Shown piece by piece: positions 6,636 through 13,528 of a DNA stretch of 17,181 bases (the stretch's first letter is position 1; every line of letters starts with the position of its first letter). The translations under genes and the position numbers were made by a program. The notes under the pieces were generated by a model that saw nothing but the letters and a program-made list of their open reading frames with translations, did not search any database and had not been told where the DNA came from. Source of the stretch: Woeseia sp. (GTDB lineage: Bacteria > Pseudomonadota > Gammaproteobacteria > Steroidobacterales > Woeseiaceae); NCBI GenBank assembly GCA_018701055.1, contig JABIUH010000172.1:1-17181 (forward strand), in the 5' to 3' direction.

Positions 6636-8672
6636 TTGAACCTTAGAAGACAGCTTTTATTGGTCAGCCTTCTGACCTTGATACTGCCGTGGGCGGGCTG
6701 CCAGTTCATACGCGAAACGGAAACCGGGCTGCGTGGCGTGCAGCAGGAAATGCTCGCTGGCACCGCCAATGCCATCGCGGACTCATTGTCGCAGTTTCAT
6801 TATGAACTATTGTCTGATGTTGATAACGCAGGCGCGACGAACGGCAGGCTCTACGCACACCCATTACAACGCACGCCGCTCATTGACGGCTACGTCAACG
6901 ACTGGACTATCCCGTCTGGGGCGATGGTCTCGCTGCGCGGTGCCGATGGTGCCATTGAGTATGTTTTAGGTTCGTCCGGCCAGTACTGGTTTTTGTTCGT
7001 CGACGTACGTGACGCCAGCATGATCTACGCAACCGAATCACCGCTTGAAGATCGACAAGTATTTGCGGATCGAATCAGGCTACTAAGCATTGACCCGCTT
7101 GGTGAGCGAACGCTGTTCAATTTTCAGGCTGAGGCGCCTGGTAAAATCATTGCGACTCGTCACATTGCCAATAACACTTTCAATGAAACCCGTATTCTCG
7201 CGCACTGGCAAGACACGGCGTCGGGCTATCAGCTAGAAATTCGTATGCCGAAGAGTCTGGTCGATGCGCGCCTTGGATTAACGGTAATCAATACCAGCGA
7301 CGAGGCCAATTCGGGTATCGCTAGCGACAGCTTTGAGGGCACTTCGCCAGGATCTGTCGTCAGTATTTCTCCCGTCTTGCAAAGCGTTGCGGAAAATCAT
7401 GTGCAGGACGGTATGCGCCTGGTCGTTATCGACAAAGATGGCTGGCGGTTAGCGCATGCTGGCAACGTATCGACGACCGGCACTAGTGTGACCGGCGGCC
7501 CTTCCGGTTGGATTCAGATGGTGTACAACCTGCTGCTTGAGCCCGGCACTGATGCGGCACTTGCCGATCCGGCGCCTGGTGGACGCGAGCAACTTGGTTA
7601 CATTAGCGAAGCGTTGCAAGGACAAGAAGGAACAGGACGCTGGTTTCGAAACCAAACATCGGGTCAATCGGTTGTATCGGTCGCACAACCTATCTGGTCA
7701 GGGACAGTGCAAACCGGCGCTATCGTTTTGCAACAAGGAACCGGCGCAATTTTGAGTCTGACCAACCAGGTGTTAACGCGACTTGTCGTGTTAACGCTCA
7801 TATCGACGCTCATCGTCATCATCGTGCTCCTTGGCTACGGAAGCCGGCTGTCGTCCAGAATTCGTCGCTTAAGCAACGCAGCGGAATCAGCACTCGACCA
7901 ACGAACGCTGCACAGTGCATTGCCTAGCGCTTTGGATGGTGACGAAGTCGGTGATCTCTCGCGCAGCTTCTCGAACGTGCTGCATCAGTTGGGGACTTAC
8001 AATGACTACTTACAGTCTCTGGCGAGCAAGCTGTCACACGAATTGCGTACGCCGCTGACCATCGTTAAATCATCGCTCGAAAATCTCGAACATGAAAACC
8101 TGTCCAGCGAAGCACTCGAATACACGGCTCGGGCAAAAGAAGGCGCTGATCGATTGCAGGCCATTCTTCGTGCGATTAGCGAGGCCAATCGAACTGAAGA
8201 ATTGATTAAAAATTTCGAACCTGAGATGTTCCAGCTTGAGCAGATACTGGCAGCAACGATCGCGGCCTACGCGGATGCCTGGACCGATCGTCGCTTCGAC
8301 TTTCAATGTGATTCGATAGATACCCGCATCACGGGATCCCCAGATCTGATCATTCAGATGCTCGACAAGCTCGTGGACAACGCTGTCGACTTTACCCAAG
8401 TAGATGAGACGATCTCTGTTTCCATTTCACGGGAGGCCTCGGACCTACTGATCTCTGTCAGTAATCCTGGCCCGCCGCTGCCCGAGGAGATGGAAAGTCG
8501 ACTGTTCAACTCGATGGTGTCGCTACGCAGCGGCGATCCTGGCAAACACCTCGGTCTGGGTCTCTACATCGCCCGTCTCATCGCGGAGGGACATCAAGGT
8601 TCCATCAATGCAACCAATACGGCAAACGGTGTCACCGTTCAGGTTCGGCTACCCGCGAACAATTCTTGCTGA
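6636..8672 (+). CDS. Dedicated sortase system sensor histidine kinase
   Basis: This is the partner kinase of PdsR (family TIGR03785), 678 residues, beginning 9 nt after the pdsR stop. That stop is in the same frame, so the start must lie after it; TTG at 6636 is the only sensible choice (MNLRRQLLLVSLLTL). TM1 is at about residues 5-22, the periplasmic sensor at about 23-380, and TM2 at 383-403. A HAMP linker follows, then a HisKA domain with phospho-acceptor His468 in KLSHELRTPL. The ATPase domain has its N-box Asn582 in DKLVDNAVDF and G-box GKHLGLGL at 636-643. Within the sensor, residues 72-225 resemble a CBM9-like beta-sandwich (PLIDGYVNDW at 81-90, then YWFLFVDVRD), suggesting a carbohydrate or envelope-polymer signal. 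That part is inference. The 3' end overlaps the convergent creD by 34 nt. Confidence 0.93.
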   Translation: MNLRRQLLLVSLLTLILPWAGCQFIRETETGLRGVQQEMLAGTANAIADSLSQFHYELLSDVDNAGATNGRLYAHPLQRTPLIDGYVNDWTIPSGAMVSLRGADGAIEYVLGSSGQYWFLFVDVRDASMIYATESPLEDRQVFADRIRLLSIDPLGERTLFNFQAEAPGKIIATRHIANNTFNETRILAHWQDTASGYQLEIRMPKSLVDARLGLTVINTSDEANSGIASDSFEGTSPGSVVSISPVLQSVAENHVQDGMRLVVIDKDGWRLAHAGNVSTTGTSVTGGPSGWIQMVYNLLLEPGTDAALADPAPGGREQLGYISEALQGQEGTGRWFRNQTSGQSVVSVAQPIWSGTVQTGAIVLQQGTGAILSLTNQVLTRLVVLTLISTLIVIIVLLGYGSRLSSRIRRLSNAAESALDQRTLHSALPSALDGDEVGDLSRSFSNVLHQLGTYNDYLQSLASKLSHELRTPLTIVKSSLENLEHENLSSEALEYTARAKEGADRLQAILRAISEANRTEELIKNFEPEMFQLEQILAATIAAYADAWTDRRFDFQCDSIDTRITGSPDLIIQMLDKLVDNAVDFTQVDETISVSISREASDLLISVSNPGPPLPEEMESRLFNSMVSLRSGDPGKHLGLGLYIARLIAEGHQGSINATNTANGVTVQVRLPANNSC

Positions 8673-10015
8673 TTGGGTCCTGAATCGTCCAAAGAGCCCC
8701 AGTTGTACCAATCAATGTGGCGGGTCAGATACATCACCACTCCCAAACTGAACCATAGCCCGACGGTGCCGGCCAGCATTGCCAGGCTTTCTGCGCGAAG
8801 CGTCAAATACAGAAAACCATACAATCCAGACAACATTGCCGTCACCAATGACGCGCGTCGCCAACTCTTCAATATTGACGAACTGTAAAGAGCGACGAGG
8901 CCCGTTGATGCCAATGCACTCATAAAGTATGCCAAACCGAAACCAGTGTGTTCTGACAACGACAACAGCAATAAAAAGAACAGCGTATTGGCAAAACCAA
9001 CCAGCAAATATTGCAACGGATGAAGTCGAAGTCGTACCAGCACCTCGAAAAGGAAGAAAGTTACAAACGTAAGACCAATAAAAAGTACTGCATATTTCGT
9101 TGCACGATCAGTCATTTGATAAATACCAATCGGCACGAATAGGCTAACGCCGAATCCTGATAGATTTTGCGCGGCGTTTGGAAGACGATCGTCCGCCCAT
9201 CGCGATGGTAGCGTGCGACCGAGACTGGCGACGCGCCAGCTTGCGGTAAATCCCTCGTCACTTATCTTACGAGTTTCGGGTAGATGATCTCCAGTGAATG
9301 TCGGCGATGGCCAGGTCGATCTCACTGAGACGTCTGTTGTATCACCCAATGGTAGAAACTTTAGGCTTTTTGTTCCGCCCAAATCGAGGTCGATTGAAAA
9401 AGTAAACGTACCATTGCGTGTCGCGTCATCCAGCAACTCTCCTGCCAGCGCGACTACTTGTGGCGGCAGCCCCGCTACTTTGTTGCCGCCGGCTTCAAAG
9501 CGAGCTTCTTTTCCATTAATACTAATTGCCGGTGCGTTTCTGATTGCACGAGGATCAGATATTGGCAACGCGAAATAGGCCCTCGACCAGTCAAACTGCG
9601 CATGATCAATGCCGAGACCAAGCATGTTCGGCGCGGAGAATTCACCACTCATCACCGAATTGGCCGTATAAACCGGTACCTCATGTAGACCGCGGTAGCG
9701 AACTTCCGGGATCATTTCGACGTCAACCACAAACTGTTGCGGCAAAATGAATACCTCACTTTCGTCGACGGTATGCTCGCTATAAGAGCCCTTGCGTTCA
9801 ATTTGATATGGAACCACCAAGATAGGGCTGCCAATGAGTTGTTGTTGGCCCCAGGCGTTCATGATGTCGACCTGCGCTGCTAAATTGACAACCTGCCGGT
9901 CTTGAATGACGCCGCGCGTCATCGACATCGGTATGAGCATCACTAGAATCATAACCCCAATTCCCACGACTTTTAAGAGCGACGATCGTGGAATCGCACT
10001 GAATGATTGTTGCAC
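8639..10015 (-). CDS. creD: Cell envelope integrity inner membrane protein CreD
   Basis: The 458-residue protein matches CreD (E. coli length 450). An N-terminal helix at about 14-33 ends in IPMSM, a large periplasmic domain spans about 34-305, and five or six C-terminal helices start at YAVLFIGLTFVTFFLFEVL. CreD is an inner-membrane protein linked to envelope integrity; in enterics it is induced by CreBC and affects colicin tolerance and the beta-lactam response. No creB or creC is present here. The GTG at 10015 is preceded by AGGGAGAA with good spacing. The gene converges on the sortase-system kinase with a 34-nt overlap of coding ends, so transcription of each could interfere with the other. 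About 85 nt separate its start from the gltD relic upstream, and that gap should hold its promoter. Confidence 0.93.
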   Translation of the reverse strand: MQQSFSAIPRSSLLKVVGIGVMILVMLIPMSMTRGVIQDRQVVNLAAQVDIMNAWGQQQLIGSPILVVPYQIERKGSYSEHTVDESEVFILPQQFVVDVEMIPEVRYRGLHEVPVYTANSVMSGEFSAPNMLGLGIDHAQFDWSRAYFALPISDPRAIRNAPAISINGKEARFEAGGNKVAGLPPQVVALAGELLDDATRNGTFTFSIDLDLGGTKSLKFLPLGDTTDVSVRSTWPSPTFTGDHLPETRKISDEGFTASWRVASLGRTLPSRWADDRLPNAAQNLSGFGVSLFVPIGIYQMTDRATKYAVLFIGLTFVTFFLFEVLVRLRLHPLQYLLVGFANTLFFLLLLSLSEHTGFGLAYFMSALASTGLVALYSSSILKSWRRASLVTAMLSGLYGFLYLTLRAESLAMLAGTVGLWFSLGVVMYLTRHIDWYNWGSLDDSGPNQQELFAGSRT

Positions 10016-10099
10016 TACACTTCTCCCTAATGTCCTTAGGGATGAAAGCGAACTAAAGTGGCCAGCGGGTGATTGAATACTGACGAATTGTGGCTAATC

Positions 10100-10183
10100 T
10101 CAAATATCGAGATAGCGAATGATCCCGTTGGCGGCCTCTCTGCCCTCGAAAATTGCTGTCACAACAAGATCCGAGTCGTACAA
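10100..10183 (-). pseudogene. Relic of the 3' end of gltD (glutamate synthase small subunit)
   Basis: On the minus strand, a stretch of about 26 codons ending with TGA at 10100-10102 reads SDLVVTAIFEGREAANGI then IRYLDI. This closely matches the extreme C-terminus of bacterial GltD (SDLVVTAIAEGRKAADGI in E. coli), the NADPH-binding subunit of glutamate synthase. Upstream of 10183 the frame is closed by a stop, and the rest of the protein (including the expected FAGGD motif just before) is absent; the stop of the LEA-like gene lies 20 nt away. The match is from memory of the GltD C-terminus, but it is long and ends at the correct residue. It marks a deletion or rearrangement breakpoint. Confidence 0.72.
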
Positions 10184-10203
10184 CTACCCCTTAAGCAAAG
10201 GAA

Positions 10204-10686
10204 CTAGAAACCCTTTCCCTGAACGTCTATCACGCCGCTCGAGGAGAAAGATAGTGGTCGGGCGAACGGGATATCAACCGTCAAACGACCTTCTAACGCA
10301 TAGTTCACGGTATCGGGCATCCCCCGTCGTAAGAGCGACGACAACTGCAAGGCAGTACTCAAAAAATCAAGATCAACACTAATCGTAAAATCATCCCGCC
10401 CTCTTGCAGGAATTGTGAAATTTCCTTCAGTCGCACCCCCTGCAAATTTTTCATCATCAAACCGAACTGTGTACTCGATTGCCCGAACCGGCAACGGAAA
10501 TGCGTTGGGGTTATTAACGTCGAAACCCAAGAGAAAAGTCTGCTGACTCAAGCTCATCTTCTCCAACTGCACGCTGCTTAGGTCGACAGACGGAGCGCTA
10601 ATCAATGCACCAGTGCTGGCACAAGCCGTAAGAACGCAACTGGCCAGCAATGCAGGTAACAATTTCTTGCCTATAATTTCATACAC
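10204..10686 (-). CDS. LEA type 2 / WHy-domain lipoprotein
   Basis: A 160-residue secreted lipoprotein. The signal peptide has a hydrophobic core and lipobox LTAC with the lipidated Cys at residue 22. Ala at +2 favours the outer membrane. The mature part is one beta-sandwich of the LEA14/WHy type: VDLSSVQLEKMSLSQQTF, LLGFDVNNPNAFPLPVR, then paired strands ending YALEGRLTVDIPFARPLSF. The phrase D-V-x-N-P-N-x-F-P-L-P is the hallmark of the family. Bacterial members are linked to stress and desiccation tolerance, but their molecular role is unclear. The start is the GTG at 10686, behind a strong GGGGAG site about 8 nt upstream. It lies 37 nt after the NTF2-like lipoprotein gene on the same strand and is probably co-transcribed with it. 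Confidence 0.87.
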   Translation of the reverse strand: MYEIIGKKLLPALLASCVLTACASTGALISAPSVDLSSVQLEKMSLSQQTFLLGFDVNNPNAFPLPVRAIEYTVRFDDEKFAGGATEGNFTIPARGRDDFTISVDLDFLSTALQLSSLLRRGMPDTVNYALEGRLTVDIPFARPLSFSSSGVIDVQGKGF

Positions 10687-10723
10687 AGCCAGATCTCCCC
10701 TACGAAGTTCATGGCCTAACCCT

Positions 10724-11167
10724 CTAACGCAAATCTTGCCCTAACTCTGCCCACCGCGCCCCAATCAATAGCCAATCCTCATCGGGCTTGACCAACTCGA
10801 ACTCAAACTTGTAGGCATCCGCGCTGATTCCCAGCCCCGCGTCCTTGGTTCCGGCCATGCCAATTGTGAGCGTAACTGTGGCCGCCGTTTCTCCTGACAC
10901 TTCAATCGAATCAATACTGGTCAGTAACGCAAGTGAATTTTGTCGAAAGAAATAGATTCGTAACAAATCGCCAATTTGCTTGCGGTCGTTTCCGCGCGCG
11001 TCGACATAGTTTTTGGAGATCATGTTCAGAAGTTCGGATCGATTCTTTTCTTCTGCGGCAACCTCGCCATTAGTGACCCAGGTTCGCAATACATCCTCAG
11101 GCGTTCCGGGAGGACCACCGCAAGCGGCAACAATCAACAACAGACAGGCGAATATCACGTTCCGCAT
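10724..11167 (-). CDS. Small lipoprotein with an NTF2-like (SnoaL/DUF4878-type) domain
   Basis: A 147-residue protein with a clear lipoprotein signal: core IFACLLLIV and lipobox VAAC, Cys at residue 16. The mature part starts GGPPGTPEDVLRTWVTNGEV. It has the helix-then-curved-sheet pattern of NTF2-like proteins: an N-terminal helix for the cone, a middle helical segment KQIGDLLRIYFF, then three strands (SIDSIEVSGETAATVTLTIG, YKFEFELVKPDE, DWLLIGARWAEL). Such lipoproteins are usually ligand-binding or structural; no catalytic residues are evident. The start is the ATG at 11167 with AAGGA about 9 nt upstream. It appears to be the first gene of a two-gene unit with the LEA-like lipoprotein. An inverted repeat at 11180-11214 lies in its leader. 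Confidence 0.75.
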   Translation of the reverse strand: MRNVIFACLLLIVAACGGPPGTPEDVLRTWVTNGEVAAEEKNRSELLNMISKNYVDARGNDRKQIGDLLRIYFFRQNSLALLTSIDSIEVSGETAATVTLTIGMAGTKDAGLGISADAYKFEFELVKPDEDWLLIGARWAELGQDLR

Positions 11168-11179
11168 GATTTAAATCCT

Positions 11180-11214
11180 TTCCGGACTATTACGGCAACC
11201 CTGAATCTCCGGAA
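11180..11214 (-). repeat. Inverted repeat in the leader of the NTF2-like lipoprotein gene
   Basis: TTCCGGA (11180-11186) and TCCGGAA (11208-11214) are perfect 7-bp inverted copies, 21 nt apart. On the minus-strand transcript the hairpin would end right at the AGGA ribosome binding site. It could be a leader hairpin or an operator. Confidence 0.35.
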
Positions 11215-11218
11215 TGAG

Positions 11219-11238
11219 AGCCTAAGCTTGGCTTTTTT
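11219..11238 (+). terminator. Orphan terminator-like hairpin with T-run
   Basis: AGCC and GGCT flank a 7-nt loop and are followed by six T (11233-11238), the form of a weak Rho-independent terminator for plus-strand transcription. No plus-strand gene ends upstream of it: the upstream neighbours are on the minus strand. It may stop antisense transcription or a short unannotated transcript; the 4-bp stem makes chance possible. Confidence 0.35.
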
Positions 11239-11272
11239 CCACATCCGGTGATAGAACAGACTATGAGCGCTC

Positions 11273-11291
11273 CACAGTCGACCATACTGTG
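11273..11291. promoter_or_regulatory. 19-bp dyad, possible operator between divergent genes
   Basis: CACAGT and ACTGTG form a perfect 6-bp inverted repeat around a 7-nt spacer in the roughly 200-nt region between the NTF2-like lipoprotein (minus) and the DUF924 gene (plus). Size and symmetry fit a dimeric regulator site. No cognate regulator is identifiable. Confidence 0.3.
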
Positions 11292-11366
11292 ATCTGGTTC
11301 CCACAACAGCTTACGTCGGCAACATCGTTAGTACTTACGAAATTAAATATTCGGCGGTAAATTGAG

Positions 11367-12035
11367 ATGGCAGTAAAACTCTTAAGCGAAAGCACTACAG
11401 CAACCATAACCGATGACGATCAAATTCGCATCGATGCAGTTTTAGCGTTCTGGTTTAGGGAACAGCAACTCACCGCTCCGCAAATAGACGGTCGCATGGA
11501 TATTTGGTTCGGAGAAGATCCGATGTTCGATGAAGAGATTGCGCTCGAATTTTCTGACGAAGTAGATCTCGCATCTGATGGGAAACTCGATCATTGGGCA
11601 CACAAACCCATGGGGCGCCTCGCCTTAATCATCCTGCTCGATCAGTTCAGACGCAACATATATAGAAATAAGGCCGAAGCATTTTCCCACGACAAGGCTG
11701 CACTTAAATTGTGTGTTGAAGGCGCAATAGAACAGAAAGACAGGGGGTTGACACCGATCCAGCGAGCATTCTTTTACATGCCGTTGCAACATGCCGAGTC
11801 AAAAAAAGTGCAGGAAAAATCCGGTGAAATTTATAACAGACTTGCCTCTGCTGTTTCCAATACATACAAAGAAACCTTTGAAACGATTGCTCAGTTCGCA
11901 GAGCTCCATGCCGACATTGTTCAGCAATTCGGCAGGTTTCCACACCGCAACGCAATTCTGGGCCGAAAAAACTCACCTGAGGAGGATAAATACTTGAATG
12001 GTGACCCGCTAGACATGGACGAAAGTCATTCCTAA
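11367..12035 (+). CDS. DUF924 family protein
   Basis: This 222-residue cytoplasmic protein belongs to DUF924 (PF06041), an all-helical TPR-like family of unknown function. Family landmarks in order are VLAFWF near 25, a WFGEDPMFDEEI segment near 46, LALIILLDQFRRNIYR near 86, AFFYMPLQHAES near 131, and the signature FGRFPHRNAILGRKNSPEE near 189. The length is slightly above the usual roughly 180-200, from an N-terminal extension of about 20 residues. ATG 11367 is the only good start, but the ribosome binding site is poor. The gene ends 23 nt before the convergent MATE gene, with six T (12052-12057) in the gap. Confidence 0.88.
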   Translation: MAVKLLSESTTATITDDDQIRIDAVLAFWFREQQLTAPQIDGRMDIWFGEDPMFDEEIALEFSDEVDLASDGKLDHWAHKPMGRLALIILLDQFRRNIYRNKAEAFSHDKAALKLCVEGAIEQKDRGLTPIQRAFFYMPLQHAESKKVQEKSGEIYNRLASAVSNTYKETFETIAQFAELHADIVQQFGRFPHRNAILGRKNSPEEDKYLNGDPLDMDESHS

Positions 12036-12058
12036 AATCGCTCTAGCTGAATTTTTTC

Positions 12059-13414
12059 CTAGCCTGTTTCAATCAAGCGCCTCGACAAACGATTGAATCG
12101 AATCGTCAACAGCACTGCCGCAACCGACAAGCCAAGTACGAATCCCGCCCAAATGTACGCTGGCGGTGCACGGTACGTAATAGCAGCAAGATACGCTAAT
12201 GTGAATCCGAGCACCCAATAGGAAAACGTATTGATGAACATCGGCACGCGCGTATCCTTGTAGCCGCGCAGGGCACCAGCGGCGCCAATTTGCACGCCAT
12301 CCGCAACCTGGAAAACAGCGGCCATTAGCAACAGGCTAATCGCGATTTCAGTGACCGCAGGATCATTGGTATAGACACCGACAACGACGTCCCTGAAGAG
12401 CACCAAAAACGTCGCGGAAAAAGCCATAAAAACGCCACAATTGAAGATGCCAACGAGCCCGCCCAGTCTCGCGGCATGTACATCTCCCTTGCCTAACGCG
12501 TGACCGATACGCACGGTAGTTGCCGCACTGAGCGCAAGCGGAATCATGAACATGGTCGCCGCGAAATTCAGGGCAATTTGGTGGGCCGCCGTAATATCAG
12601 CCCCTCGGGTTCCGATCAAAATCGATACCGCAGAAAAGAGTCCGGCTTCCGCACTAATGGTGACCGCGATGGGTGCGCCCAATACAAGGATTTCTTTCAA
12701 AACCGGCAATCGGAACGGCGCCACTCGTTCGAATATTTTTAACGGGCGATAAATAGGCTGACGCCACACGTAAATCACCATGACGAACATCATTAGCCAC
12801 ATCGTTACCGCGCTTGCGATGCCGCATCCGATCGCACCGTACGCGGGCACGCCGAACTTGCCGTACATAAACACCCAGTTCAAGAATACATTACACACGA
12901 GTGCGAATAGTGACGTGTACATGATGGGCCGGGTAAAACCTGCGCCTTCACTCGTAAAGCGAAATGCCAGAAAAACACAAATTGCAGGTGCACCGCAGGT
13001 GACTGCACGTACGTACCCGATGGCGATATCGCGAAAACCCTGATCAATACCGACTAGCGAGAGAATTGGCTCGATAAACAATTGGGCCAGCGAGAAAATA
13101 GCCAAACTTAAGACGAGGGCAAGCCAAATTCCCTGGCGAGTATAACGACCAATTTTTTCGGGTTGCCCAGCGCCATAGAGACGCGCAGAAATGGGCGAGA
13201 TCGCCATCAGGAGCCCTAAACAAATAGTAAACCCCAAGTACCAAACGCTACCACCCACTGCGACAGCAGCCAGCGACTCTGCACCAAGTCGGCCGGACAT
13301 GACGGCATCCGCGAATTGCATTCCTGCAATCGACAGATTATTAACGATTAGAGGACCGGCAAGTCGGAGTAATGCGCGAGTCTCACGGGACCATTTTTCT
13401 AGGAATTTGGACAC
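12059..13414 (-). CDS. MATE family multidrug efflux transporter (NorM-like)
   Basis: This is a sodium- or proton-driven inner-membrane antiporter of the MATE family, about 451 residues, with roughly 12 hydrophobic helices in two homologous halves. The first half begins ETRALLRLAGPLIVNNLSIA and holds the family pattern GMQFADAVMSGRLGAESLAAVAVG. The second half begins near PVLKEILVLGAPIAVTISAE and has MIPLALSAATTVRIGHALGKG, another MATE hallmark. Substrates cannot be inferred. I start it at the GTG at 13414 (VSKFLEKW) because homologues begin about 12 residues before this helix. An in-frame GTG at 13501 would add a 29-residue basic extension and leave only 27 nt to the divergent thiolase. Neither start has a clear ribosome binding site. 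It converges with the DUF924 gene. Confidence 0.9.
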   Translation of the reverse strand: MSKFLEKWSRETRALLRLAGPLIVNNLSIAGMQFADAVMSGRLGAESLAAVAVGGSVWYLGFTICLGLLMAISPISARLYGAGQPEKIGRYTRQGIWLALVLSLAIFSLAQLFIEPILSLVGIDQGFRDIAIGYVRAVTCGAPAICVFLAFRFTSEGAGFTRPIMYTSLFALVCNVFLNWVFMYGKFGVPAYGAIGCGIASAVTMWLMMFVMVIYVWRQPIYRPLKIFERVAPFRLPVLKEILVLGAPIAVTISAEAGLFSAVSILIGTRGADITAAHQIALNFAATMFMIPLALSAATTVRIGHALGKGDVHAARLGGLVGIFNCGVFMAFSATFLVLFRDVVVGVYTNDPAVTEIAISLLLMAAVFQVADGVQIGAAGALRGYKDTRVPMFINTFSYWVLGFTLAYLAAITYRAPPAYIWAGFVLGLSVAAVLLTIRFNRLSRRLIETG

Positions 13415-13462
13415 AGGGATAATTAACTTCGTTCGGCGCTTGCGGAACTCTAACACGAAGCG

Positions 13463-13491
13463 TTTCAACTTCAGACTAGCAATAGTGTAAA
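13463..13491 (+). promoter_or_regulatory. Possible sigma70-type promoter for the thiolase gene
   Basis: TTTCAA (13463-13468) and TGTAAA (13486-13491) are separated by 17 bp and lie 37 nt before the thiolase ATG. The match to consensus is moderate. If real, it lies inside the longer version of the MATE reading frame, which supports the shorter MATE start. Confidence 0.3.
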
Positions 13492-13528
13492 GTTGCTTCA
13501 CAGCTAAATTGTCTTAGCGGAGATTGGT

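Noticed and set aside
12036..12058. Terminator between the DUF924 and MATE genes
   Set aside because: There is a run of six T but no stable stem in front of it.
12500..13043. Several plus-strand frames inside the MATE gene
   Set aside because: They are antisense to conserved membrane segments and have no domain features.
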